From Prevotellaceae bacterium (lineage in GTDB: Bacteria > Bacteroidota > Bacteroidia > Bacteroidales > UBA932), in NCBI GenBank assembly GCA_031267135.1, contig JAIRZQ010000098.1, positions 1 to 49,194 of the forward strand: DNA of 49,194 nt. Reading direction: 5' to 3'. A program made the position numbers and the translations under genes. This document shows, piece after piece, positions 8,726-17,795 of the stretch. Within the stretch, counting starts at the first letter, position 1. Each line of letters starts with the position of its first letter. Below the pieces are notes generated by a model. That model ran no database searches, was not told where the DNA came from, and saw nothing but the letters and a program-made list of their open reading frames with translations.

Positions 8726-11700
8726 TTAATTAACAGGATTATTCAAACGTTTGATTGATCGTTTCAATTCTTCAATTTCTTGTCGTTCATCTTCGCTTGT
8801 TTTTTTCTTTCTGAACGCTTTATTGCTTACCAGCAAAGCATACAAAACAGGTATTACCAGCAGTGTCAACATGGTAGAGAATGTTAAGCCGCCAATTATG
8901 GCAATTCCCATTGGTTTCCATATTTCGGAACCTACGCCGCTTCCTATTGCCAGCGGAAGCATTCCCAATATTGTTGTGAGCGAAGTCATAAGTACGGGAC
9001 GCAAACGGCTTTTTCCCGCCATTACAACAGATGTGCGTACTTTATAGCCTCGTTCTACAAGCAGGTTTGTATAGTCAACCATCACGATACCGTTCTTAAC
9101 AACAATTCCCACAAGCATGACAGCGCCTATCAAGGCAATAATGCTAAGCGGCGTGTTTGTGAAAAACAGGGCAAGAAATACGCCTGTAAATGCAAACGGA
9201 ATTGTAAACATAATTATAAAAGGCATTTTAAACGACTCGAACTGCGTTGCCATAACGATATAAACAAGAATGACAATAAGCAGCAGCAATGTCATCATGT
9301 CCTGGTTTGATTCCTGCTGATCTTCGATTGTGCCTCCAACAACAATATCTACTCCCTGCGGCACCTCATAAGTTTTCAAAATTGCCGATACATCGTTTAC
9401 CACATCTCCGAGCGCGGCATCAGCCGATAATATTGCATTAACGCTTACAAGCCGTCTCCGGTTTTCGCGTTCGATTGCGGGCGCTGCAAATTCGTCGGTA
9501 ACTGTTGCTACTTCGCCGAGTTTTATACGCTGTCCCAAATTATTGGATAATGAGATATTTTCTATATCTTCCAACGACTTGCGAAATTCTTCGGCATATC
9601 TGACAACAATATCATATTCATCTCCATCTTCGCGATATTTGCTTGCAATAAGTCCGTCTATTCTGTTTCGTACTGCTGTAGATGCCATAGCGCTTGTCAT
9701 TCCGTAATATGCAAGTTTTGTTCTGTCGAACTGCACATTATATTCGGGACGCATATCATCGCGCGACAGTTGAACATCTCTCAGTCCGCTTACTTCTTTT
9801 GACAGTCTGTCTTTCAATTCCAAAGCGATAGTGTTGGTTAAATCCAAATCATTGCCGAATATTTTGAGCTGTACGTTACTCGGACCTCCCATCGAGCCGC
9901 CATTACCTCCGGGAGTAACGGAAGACTGACGTATTTCGGGAATACCTGCAAAATCCTTTCTCAATGAGTCGGATATTTCAAAAATTGTTCGACTGCGTTC
10001 GGTTGAGCGCGGCAGACGCATTCTGAAATTGATTATGTGCGAGCCTGTTGACTGCATCGCAGCAAAAGCGTTGGAACTTGAGTTTGCTCCTGCGCTTGCC
10101 GATAAAATTCGTACTTCCGGATATTTCTCGGCAACTGTTCTTTCTATTTTACGGGCAATTTTTGATGTGTATTCCACGCTTACATTCTGTTCTAACTGCA
10201 CTACTGCCGTAATCATTCCGTTATCGTCCTGAGGAAAAAATTCTACAGGCACAACCATCAGCAAAAACAGCGAAGAAAGAAATATTGTAAATGTTATCAG
10301 CAAAACCGATATTCGATGCCATACAGCCCACGTAAGAAGTTTTGCGTACCAGACATCCAAGCGGGCAAGGAATTTGTCGATAGGCTTGTAAACAATACCT
10401 GCGCCCTTATAACTGTGAATTCCGCCTTCGAGTTTAAGTATATATGCCGAAAGCATTGGCGTGAGCGAAATTGCAACCGTTGTAGAAACGCAGATAACTA
10501 TTGATACTATCCAGCCAAGTTCGCGAAACATGATTCCCATCATTCCCGATACAAGAGTAAGCGGAAGAAATACTGCAACAATTACAAGCGTTGTAACGAT
10601 TACCGAAATCCAGACTTCGTTTGTTGCATATACCGCCGCCTCCTTGGGCGTGCTTCCCCGTTCAATATGCGTTGTAATATTTTCCAAAACCACAATGGCA
10701 TCGTCAACAACCATGCCGATTGCGATTGAAAGCGAACTTAACGAAATAATATTAAGCGTGCTGCCTGTGGCGTACAGATAAATAAATGCCGTAATAAGAG
10801 ATATGGGAATGGTTAGACAAATTATGAACGTTGCCCGCCATCGTCCAAGAAAAACCATTACAACCAGAATAACAAAAATAAAGGCGTACATTACCGTTTC
10901 GGTTAGAGATGAAATGCTGTCTTTGATTTCTTCCGAACCATCCATTACTATATCGATACTAATATCTTTTGGTAATGTTTCCTGTATTTGCGGCAGAAGT
11001 TTGAAAATCTGTTCGGCAATATTAACCGTATTTGCTCCCGACTGTTTCTGCACCAGAATTGTAAGTCCCTTTTTTCCGTTAACGCGCGAATCCATAGTCG
11101 CTTTTTCGAGAGTATCTTTAATTGTTGCTATTTCGCTAAGCAAAACGTTTCTGCCATTCTGGCTGTAAACAACAATATTTTTCAAGTCATCGCTGCTTTG
11201 AAATTCTCCATCCGCTTTGAGGTTGAAAGTATTGTTTCCGACATCGACAGTTCCGCTGGGAATGTTTACGTTTTCGGCTGCTATTATGTTTCCTATCTGT
11301 TCAACCGTAAGATTATACGCATCAATTCTGTTAGGGTCAACATTTATCTGTATCTCGCGTTCGGGAATACCCATAAGGCTTACAGCGCCAACGCCGTCAA
11401 TACGGTTTAGAGTATTTACGAGCTTGTCGTCGAGAATTTTGTTGAGCGCCGCATAGCTTTCGTCGGCAGTTGCCGTCAATACCATCACAGGCATCATCGA
11501 GCTGCTGAATTTGAATATTGTAGGATATGTAATTTCGTCGGGAAGATAATCTCTGGTGCGACTCACCACATCCCTGACATCGTTGACGGCTTCGTTAATA
11601 TCGCAGCCCCATTCAAGTTCGAGAGTAAGCATCGACACGTTATCGCGCGATGTTGATGTAAGTTTTTTGAGATTATTAACCGTATTCAGATTATCTTCGA

Positions 11701-11899
11701 GTACGCGGGTAATATTGGTTTCGATGTCGGCTGCATTTGCTCCCGGATATGTCGTAATAACGCTTACATACGGAATTTCTATTTCTGGAAACTGATCGAT
11801 AGCCAAATTATTGAGCGAAAATAAGCCTAATGTTATTACACCTATAAAAACCAGCATTGTTGATATAGGTTTTTTTACCGCTGTTTGATAAATTTTCAT
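8726..11899 (-). CDS. RND efflux pump, inner-membrane permease (AcrB/HAE1 family)
   Basis: Proton-driven exporter of hydrophobic compounds, acting as a trimer with an adaptor and a TolC-type channel. It has 1057 residues, the normal length. The first transmembrane segment is at about 10-30, with a large periplasmic porter loop to about 335. A membrane block then carries GMVVDDAIVVLENI with the proton-relay pair Asp399-Asp400, a second porter loop follows, and the last membrane block contains VGIVVKNGIVMVDY with the relay Lys935. All three key residues are present, so the pump looks functional. The C-terminal tail is short and charged. It lies about 90 bases after the adaptor gene. Substrate cannot be told from sequence. 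Confidence 0.93.
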   Translation of the reverse strand: MKIYQTAVKKPISTMLVFIGVITLGLFSLNNLAIDQFPEIEIPYVSVITTYPGANAADIETNITRVLEDNLNTVNNLKKLTSTSRDNVSMLTLELEWGCDINEAVNDVRDVVSRTRDYLPDEITYPTIFKFSSSMMPVMVLTATADESYAALNKILDDKLVNTLNRIDGVGAVSLMGIPEREIQINVDPNRIDAYNLTVEQIGNIIAAENVNIPSGTVDVGNNTFNLKADGEFQSSDDLKNIVVYSQNGRNVLLSEIATIKDTLEKATMDSRVNGKKGLTILVQKQSGANTVNIAEQIFKLLPQIQETLPKDISIDIVMDGSEEIKDSISSLTETVMYAFIFVILVVMVFLGRWRATFIICLTIPISLITAFIYLYATGSTLNIISLSSLSIAIGMVVDDAIVVLENITTHIERGSTPKEAAVYATNEVWISVIVTTLVIVAVFLPLTLVSGMMGIMFRELGWIVSIVICVSTTVAISLTPMLSAYILKLEGGIHSYKGAGIVYKPIDKFLARLDVWYAKLLTWAVWHRISVLLITFTIFLSSLFLLMVVPVEFFPQDDNGMITAVVQLEQNVSVEYTSKIARKIERTVAEKYPEVRILSASAGANSSSNAFAAMQSTGSHIINFRMRLPRSTERSRTIFEISDSLRKDFAGIPEIRQSSVTPGGNGGSMGGPSNVQLKIFGNDLDLTNTIALELKDRLSKEVSGLRDVQLSRDDMRPEYNVQFDRTKLAYYGMTSAMASTAVRNRIDGLIASKYREDGDEYDIVVRYAEEFRKSLEDIENISLSNNLGQRIKLGEVATVTDEFAAPAIERENRRRLVSVNAILSADAALGDVVNDVSAILKTYEVPQGVDIVVGGTIEDQQESNQDMMTLLLLIVILVYIVMATQFESFKMPFIIMFTIPFAFTGVFLALFFTNTPLSIIALIGAVMLVGIVVKNGIVMVDYTNLLVERGYKVRTSVVMAGKSRLRPVLMTSLTTILGMLPLAIGSGVGSEIWKPMGIAIIGGLTFSTMLTLLVIPVLYALLVSNKAFRKKKTSEDERQEIEELKRSIKRLNNPVN

Positions 11900-11992
11900 T
11901 TTTATATCTTTTATTTTGTTTGAATTATGTGAATTACCTGCGATTTGTTTTCTTCAAATAAACAAGTCAACAAATAAACAAACCAACATTCA

Positions 11993-13012
11993 TCAATCAT
12001 TTTTAACTGTTACTTCTTTTCCATCGTCAAGTTGCGATAAGCTTGTTATGGCAACTTCCTCGCCTTCGTTAATTCCCGACAATATTTCAATCATATTGCC
12101 GTTTTGGACGCCAAGCGCAACTACCCGGCGTTCGACAGCGCCGTTTTTAACGGCAAAAGCGTATTTTTCGTTTGTGCCTATCTGTTTTTGAACGGCAACA
12201 TCCGAAATCATGATTCCTTCCTTCTTTCCAAAATTAAGAATCACTCTGCCGAACATTCCTGGGCGAACGCGTTCGTCGCGATTTGCAAGTTTGATTTCTA
12301 CGGCAAAAGTTCGCGTCGCCGAATTTAAAGTCGGATGTATCAAGCTTATTTCGCCTTTGAAAATTTCGTCGCCGTAAACATCAAGCTTAACATCTGCCTG
12401 CAGTCCTTTCTTTACTTGCGTGTAATACTGTTCCGAAACGTTTATCAAAAGTTTGACAGGCGTAATCTGCTCTATTACAAGTACCGGTCTTGCTGCGTTG
12501 TACATATCGCCATCGTCATAATTGCGAGCTGTTATGACGCCGCTTATCGGCGCCATCAGTTGAGTGTTTTCGAGCAAATTGCCATATGACGTAACCTGCA
12601 AATCAAGAGCCATTTTTGCGGCATCCCAATTAGCCTTGCTTACTCCTCCTATTTTGTACAGTTCGTCAATGCGCTCAAAATCTTTCTTGCTGTTTTCGAT
12701 TTGCAGTTCGAGTTGAGCAAGATTTGTCGCGTCCATTTGCACAAGTTTTTGTTCTTTGACAACATGATCGCCTGTTTCGACAAGTATTTTACTTATGCGC
12801 ACAGGTGCGTTTGGCGCGATATTGTTTGTCTTTTCCGATTCAACAGTTGCCGAAAATTCCTGTATTCTGTCAATAACCTGTTTTTGTGCAACGGCTGTCT
12901 TAACAAGTATTTTTGTATTGACAGGCTTATTTGTTTCTGTGTTTTTTTTGTCGCTTTGGCTGCAAGAAATCATCATTGCAGCAACCAATAAAATTATTAC
13001 TTTTCTTTTCAT
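11993..13012 (-). CDS. RND efflux periplasmic adaptor lipoprotein
   Basis: Membrane-fusion protein linking the RND pump to the outer-membrane channel. It has 339 residues. A lipoprotein signal ends MMISC, with acylated Cys17. The order is typical of HlyD/AcrA: an entry strand with the lipoyl half-motif (IAPNAPVRISKILVETGDHV), a short coiled coil (about 105-145, QLELQIENSKKDFERIDELY), the second lipoyl half (LMAPISGVITARNYDDGDMY), a beta-barrel (VKLLINVSEQYYTQVKKG) and the membrane-proximal domain ending VKND. It should be transcribed with tolC, but about 8 kb of Rhs genes now separate them. Its own upstream region holds a palindrome (13053-13070) that could be a new control site. Confidence 0.92.
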   Translation of the reverse strand: MKRKVIILLVAAMMISCSQSDKKNTETNKPVNTKILVKTAVAQKQVIDRIQEFSATVESEKTNNIAPNAPVRISKILVETGDHVVKEQKLVQMDATNLAQLELQIENSKKDFERIDELYKIGGVSKANWDAAKMALDLQVTSYGNLLENTQLMAPISGVITARNYDDGDMYNAARPVLVIEQITPVKLLINVSEQYYTQVKKGLQADVKLDVYGDEIFKGEISLIHPTLNSATRTFAVEIKLANRDERVRPGMFGRVILNFGKKEGIMISDVAVQKQIGTNEKYAFAVKNGAVERRVVALGVQNGNMIEILSGINEGEEVAITSLSQLDDGKEVTVKND

Positions 13013-13052
13013 ATTTATTATTTTTATTATTTATATTCCTGTTTTTATTTTA

Positions 13053-13070
13053 ATTATACATTTGTATAAT
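13053..13070. promoter_or_regulatory. Palindrome upstream of the adaptor gene, possible operator
   Basis: ATTATACA-TT-TGTATAAT has perfect 8-base arms and lies 41 bases before the adaptor ATG. A regulator-binding role is inference. No clear leftward TAnnTTTG promoter is visible here. Confidence 0.35.
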
Positions 13071-13083
13071 ATTTATTATTTTC

Positions 13084-13193
13084 GGCATTGCTAATTAAGT
13101 ATAGTTTTTGATATTTTTTAGGAATAATACATTCTGAAAATCAAATATTTATAATCACATATTGCATGAAATCTATATAGCATTAGCAATGCC
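13084..13193. repeat. 12-bp inverted repeat between the immunity gene and the adaptor gene
   Basis: GGCATTGCTAAT (13084-13095) and its exact complement ATTAGCAATGCC (13182-13193) enclose 86 AT-rich bases, followed on the plus strand by an eight-T run (13195-13202). No plus-strand gene needs a terminator here. It may mark the inner border of the Rhs cassette. Confidence 0.45.
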
Positions 13194-13215
13194 CTTTTTT
13201 TATTTGCAAAAAGTA

Positions 13216-13752
13216 TCATTCTTCTATTATTGGAGGCGGTGTACCCACTATAGTTCTAACAAACTCCCCATCCTTATATTCATGAATACTAAAATCCCCT
13301 TCAACATCATACTCTATGAATAATCCATGTGGAGTATCATTTATCCAGTGAGATTCACTTACTATATCTCCATGATAGTATGATATTCTTTTTCCATTGA
13401 ACATATCATTACTCATTTCAGCATATCCCGACAAACTTCCATCTTCACGAAACATTCTTTGTGGTCCTGTTTTCTTACCATCCTTATAAAAAAATATAAA
13501 TTCTATCTTGCCTGTAGAATAAAATGTAATCCATAATCCCTGTTTCACAGAATCTTGCAATATGCCTATTTCTTTAAGAGTACCATTTTCATATTGATTA
13601 TAAACATATTCCACCTTTTGATTACGTTCTGTGATTTGCTGTTTACATGCCATCCATATAATAGTCAAAATCAGTAAAATACTAATTTTTAAAACATAAC
13701 TAACGTTAATGGTTTTTGTAATACTGCACTTGTCTTTGATATTCCTGTTCAT
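13216..13752 (-). CDS. MORN-repeat (YwqK-type) protein, candidate immunity to the Rhs toxin
   Basis: A 178-residue protein with a hydrophobic N-terminal segment ending TIIWMAC (Cys36). This may be a lipoprotein signal, though Trp at -3 is unusual. The rest is a run of MORN_2-type units: YENGTLKEIG, KQGLWITFYSTGKIE, KTGPQRMFREDGSLSG, FNGKRISYY and PHGLFIEYD. YwqK-family proteins of this type act as antitoxin/immunity partners of polymorphic toxins. The ATG overlaps the last 47 bases of the Rhs gene, the arrangement expected for a toxin/immunity pair. Toxin neutralisation is inferred. No MORN-based enzymatic activity is expected. Confidence 0.65.
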   Translation of the reverse strand: MNRNIKDKCSITKTINVSYVLKISILLILTIIWMACKQQITERNQKVEYVYNQYENGTLKEIGILQDSVKQGLWITFYSTGKIEFIFFYKDGKKTGPQRMFREDGSLSGYAEMSNDMFNGKRISYYHGDIVSESHWINDTPHGLFIEYDVEGDFSIHEYKDGEFVRTIVGTPPPIIEE

Positions 13753-16700
13753 AATATTTATCTCCTGTTATTTTTGTTACTTCATGCATATACTGTTTAA
13801 ATTTTGGAACATTATCATTTCCTAATTCTTCGTGGTCTGCTTCTCCGGTATTTGATATATTCTGCAAAGCATTTCCTTTCCCATCTTGAGTCATATTTTG
13901 GCTATTAGCTTCCAGTTCATTTAATGCATTGGCGTCTTTATCCGCATGTACAAATGCTTCATGCCCAAGAACACCTGTAGCAGTCTTCTCATCAATATCT
14001 TTGCTTAATGCAATTGTTTGCTGAACACCATTTTTAATAGTTTTATCAACATCAGATGGAACATATTCTTTTGTCTGTCTTGTAGTACCTTTTATCAATG
14101 TTTGGTTTTGACCAAGAGGATTCATGGATCTTGATTGAATGGATAATAAATCTTTAGCCCTATCGCCTGTTTTGTCAAAAGTATACTGTCGCCCATTTAC
14201 AACTAATGTTTCTCCTGCACTCATATACCTACCAACAAAAGCCCTTCCTGTTTGTGTTGATAAAAATGTTTGCAATGATTTTCGATGTGTCGAAGAAAGA
14301 TTTGCTATACTAATTTTCCGACCATCAGGATCCACATATTTTATAGGATTATTCATGCAATATGCATACGGCGAAATAGAATAATATTTTTCACATAAAG
14401 GATCAATACTTAACCATCCTGTCGGGTCGGTTTCACTGCGTAACATTCTCGCAGAAAAATCAAGCCATCCCAAATCTTTTATAGTTTGCTTTTCCTTGCC
14501 GCTAAATGTGTAGCGGTTGGTATTTGCCATTAAATTAGAATCTTCCCACTGTTTACCAAACGGATAATAATTGTACTGCGCCGCTATTTCGCCGTTAGCG
14601 TTTACAATCACTCTTGTGCTTCCTAAATGGTCTGTAATAAAATAGTTTATGTCATACGCATCAGTACCTGTTCTGTTTATTCGTCCGCCGCCAAAATTTG
14701 TGCTTTCAAAAGTCAGAGTATCGTTATCGCGGCTGTAAACAAATGTTCCGAGATAATCGAAACCCAGCTTATATACATCGGAAGCTGCAACAAAAACAGA
14801 ACCGGAAGAAGCGCCTGTTATACTGTCGTATCTTGCTGCCGTTTTCGTACCATCTGCCAAGTATGAATAATAAGCATATTTGTATGTAAAAGTTCCGAGT
14901 ATTATTCCTTTTTCGTCCGTTGCGGGAACTGCAAACTTTAGTTGATGCGGCAAATTGAGTATATTATAAGTAACATCCATATTTTTTCGGTAATCTCTGC
15001 TCATGTTTCCATTGGCATCATAACCGTATAATAATTGCGAAATCGCCAACATTCCTCGTCGTCTGCTTGTCAACTGGTTGCCGTTGTATGTATATGGCCA
15101 TCCATTGGTAATGTCAACAGTGTCGGCATCGTAATGGTTCATGTATAATATATTGCCATTACGGTCGTAAACCATATCCTGCTGTGTAAATACATTTGTG
15201 GGCGTGTTGTCAATATACAGCAAGCTGTTGGTAAGCCTTGATAATCTGTCGTATTGGAATGTATACATGTTATTATCAAGATCTTTGTGCTGCCATGTCC
15301 ATTCCGTTATGTTTCCCGTGTAGCTCGGCACAGTGTTTGGCTTTGCGGGGTCGTAATACGCCAAATGCATGTTAAATATATTATCCGTTCCGTTCTTTGC
15401 GGTTTTTTCTGTTATCCAGCCCTGAATATTGTAGTCCGTAGAATCAGCAATCAGATTATTGTCGTATATTTTTTCCGCAAGCTGCTCCAGCTCGTTGTAC
15501 CTGTACGCAACTTTTGCCGTGTCGCTGTCATTCACCGTCGTAGCTTCCGAAAGCAGCCGCCCGCGCCCGTCGTAAGTAAACAGTGTTAGTTTTCCATTAT
15601 ATTCGCTTGTTCTACTAAGTTTACTTTTACCTGCGGAACTTCCGCCACCCTGCGAAAATTTGAATGTTTCGTGCTGTTCGTGTTGAGCGAGTACGTTGCC
15701 AACGAAGTCGTACTTCGTGCTGTAGCGGCTTATGCCTCCCAAATGATTCTTTTCTACCGTCTGTATAACGCGTTCGTATCGGTCGTAGTAAAATGCCCGT
15801 TCCACATAAATTCCATTGTCGTTCAGCACTCTCAACCGCTCGTAGGCTTTGAGATTCTTTATCTTTTCGGTTTCCAAATTATCAACAGTGCACACATCAT
15901 CTACCGGCTCAAAGGCAAGATGCGAAGGCGTTATCCACGGGCTGCCCTGATTTGTAACAGGAACGCTGTTCAATATCGCGTAATACCCCGAATTTGCCGC
16001 TCCCGCCAGACACTGCGCCACAGACAGATAACCGGCAGGCAGGCGATAATATTTTATTGCGGGATTTGTATTGTCAATCCCGTAAAAATATTCAAACCTT
16101 ACATGCCCCGTACTGTCGATATAATCGTTTGCCAAGTCGCAATCTTCGCAACCGGTACAGTTCATGGGTACAGACCCGTTTATTTTCAAATATTTATCCG
16201 CCGACGATGATACATAATTCCCGAAATACATCTTACCGTAATATCTTGCCCTGTAAATTGAACGGGGAGATTCTTTACACACAGATCCAATAGTTACACC
16301 CGAAAAAGGTGTTTCAATCCTGTGTGAATTTCCCAGAGTTACATAATCATTACAAAAGGCATCGGCATAATACATTGCACGAAACTGCTCCGGAGTATAA
16401 CTTTCCGTGTTGCATATCAATGTTTTTTCTACAAGATTGCCGATATTGTCGTAAACACTGTAAATCCACTGACTGTTTTCGCGCATGTTGCCATCCTGCA
16501 TCAAAACAAGACGGTCGCCCTTGTCGTAAACCATGTATTCTACGGCTTTGCCCGGCATTTTGCGTTCAATCATATTGCCGCGTTCATCGTATTTGTAAAT
16601 AAAGCAATACTTTTCTGCTACACTGTGATTGGTAATTATTTGATTTGTATATCCATAGTAGAGGTAAGCCGAGCCTTCGGGCTGAATTACCCATGCCGGC

Positions 16701-17785
16701 TGTCCGTAATCGTTGTAAGCATAATACGTTTCAACATTTTCGTCATTGCTGTCTATGCTTCGGGTTAAAACGGTGCGTCCGAGTTTGTCGGTAAATACAT
16801 GAACCGTTGCGCTGTCTTCATTCACTGTCGAATTTTTATACAGCGTATTTGCCGCATAATATCCGCTAATGTTCAACGAATAATCCTGCATGTTTACCGT
16901 CAGATACAACACTTCGTCGGCAGAGTTCGACTGATACGAGTTTATCGATTTTTTATCCTCGCTTCTGTAAACGGAGCCGACATTGTACGTTTGCATTATT
17001 CTGTTAAGCGGCGAGGCTTCAAATATGTTTTCCACATAAGCATACTGCCCTTCGTTGCCGAATTTGCTCTGATAAAACGCAGATTGCGCCGTAAACGGTG
17101 AATTTTCTCCGGCGGCATTACTGTTTTCCGAAACGTAAGGCAGATAAACTTTGGCATTGTTGCGCCGCATATTGTCGTAGTAAACAGGCTTTACAATGTT
17201 TTTCATATTCGGCGAGCCTTTCACCTGTATTACCTGTTCGGGATAGCCCAAGCCATCGTAATACGTAATGTCGCGGTAATACTGTGCGGTATCCGGTTCT
17301 GTGTATGTTGTTTTCATTATCCAATTGCCATCCGAAACATCCGATATCAAAGGGTCAGGCGGAGGTGGCGGTGGCGGAGATGGCGGTAGCGGACATGCAG
17401 CCTGATAAATATAAAAATATCCTGCACCTGAACCGCTTACATGAAAATTGATATCGCCTGTTCCTGCTCCACCTTGATAAATACGCAGTTGCATTTTGTA
17501 AATGCCGGAATTAGAATCATAATATACGGATATTACGTTAATAAAGGCATCGTTTCCATCTTTCATTATTTTTTCATTAATAAATTCAACCAGTATGTCT
17601 TCATGATTGAAAAATGTTGAAGGAATTGATACGGGTATATAAAAAACGCCGCCTTCACAACCTGTATTTATATTATTTGTACCGTTTCCGCTTATGGAAA
17701 TATGCGGTAATATAATCTGATTCTGCGAAAACAAATTTCCGCAGAATACCAATAATAAAAGTATTGTTGTAATATATTTTTTCAT
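13706..17785 (-). CDS. Rhs-family protein with DUF6443 and RHS core, variable C-terminal toxin-like domain
   Basis: A secreted 1359-residue protein. The start is ATG 17785, giving a clear signal peptide (MKKYITTILLLLVFCGNLFS) 10 bases after the upstream Rhs gene; an earlier in-frame ATG at 17842 lacks one. Order: a beta-rich N-terminal domain (to ~140), a polyproline linker (~150-160), a DUF6443-like part (DITYYDGLGYPEQVI onward), YD repeats (YDRYERVIQTVEKN, YDANGNMSRDY and similar), and the RHS core ending ISPYAYCMNNPIKYVDPDGR. The ~215 residues after the core form a unique C-terminus with GVLGHEAFVHADKD (HEAFVH at 1275-1280) and DHEELG. The His-Glu-His triad suggests a metal site of HExxxH spacing, unlike classical HExxH. 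It is probably a polymorphic toxin. Its immunity candidate follows with a 47-base overlap. Confidence 0.82.
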   Translation of the reverse strand: MKKYITTILLLLVFCGNLFSQNQIILPHISISGNGTNNINTGCEGGVFYIPVSIPSTFFNHEDILVEFINEKIMKDGNDAFINVISVYYDSNSGIYKMQLRIYQGGAGTGDINFHVSGSGAGYFYIYQAACPLPPSPPPPPPPDPLISDVSDGNWIMKTTYTEPDTAQYYRDITYYDGLGYPEQVIQVKGSPNMKNIVKPVYYDNMRRNNAKVYLPYVSENSNAAGENSPFTAQSAFYQSKFGNEGQYAYVENIFEASPLNRIMQTYNVGSVYRSEDKKSINSYQSNSADEVLYLTVNMQDYSLNISGYYAANTLYKNSTVNEDSATVHVFTDKLGRTVLTRSIDSNDENVETYYAYNDYGQPAWVIQPEGSAYLYYGYTNQIITNHSVAEKYCFIYKYDERGNMIERKMPGKAVEYMVYDKGDRLVLMQDGNMRENSQWIYSVYDNIGNLVEKTLICNTESYTPEQFRAMYYADAFCNDYVTLGNSHRIETPFSGVTIGSVCKESPRSIYRARYYGKMYFGNYVSSSADKYLKINGSVPMNCTGCEDCDLANDYIDSTGHVRFEYFYGIDNTNPAIKYYRLPAGYLSVAQCLAGAANSGYYAILNSVPVTNQGSPWITPSHLAFEPVDDVCTVDNLETEKIKNLKAYERLRVLNDNGIYVERAFYYDRYERVIQTVEKNHLGGISRYSTKYDFVGNVLAQHEQHETFKFSQGGGSSAGKSKLSRTSEYNGKLTLFTYDGRGRLLSEATTVNDSDTAKVAYRYNELEQLAEKIYDNNLIADSTDYNIQGWITEKTAKNGTDNIFNMHLAYYDPAKPNTVPSYTGNITEWTWQHKDLDNNMYTFQYDRLSRLTNSLLYIDNTPTNVFTQQDMVYDRNGNILYMNHYDADTVDITNGWPYTYNGNQLTSRRRGMLAISQLLYGYDANGNMSRDYRKNMDVTYNILNLPHQLKFAVPATDEKGIILGTFTYKYAYYSYLADGTKTAARYDSITGASSGSVFVAASDVYKLGFDYLGTFVYSRDNDTLTFESTNFGGGRINRTGTDAYDINYFITDHLGSTRVIVNANGEIAAQYNYYPFGKQWEDSNLMANTNRYTFSGKEKQTIKDLGWLDFSARMLRSETDPTGWLSIDPLCEKYYSISPYAYCMNNPIKYVDPDGRKISIANLSSTHRKSLQTFLSTQTGRAFVGRYMSAGETLVVNGRQYTFDKTGDRAKDLLSIQSRSMNPLGQNQTLIKGTTRQTKEYVPSDVDKTIKNGVQQTIALSKDIDEKTATGVLGHEAFVHADKDANALNELEANSQNMTQDGKGNALQNISNTGEADHEELGNDNVPKFKQYMHEVTKITGDKYYEQEYQRQVQYYKNH

Positions 17786-17795
17786 GCTTTGATTT

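Noticed and set aside
11217-11456. Frames antisense to the RND pump gene
   Set aside because: Shadows of a clear 1057-codon gene with all relay residues.
17118-17324. Minus-strand 68-residue frame inside the Rhs gene
   Set aside because: Different frame of the Rhs coding region with no independent signal.
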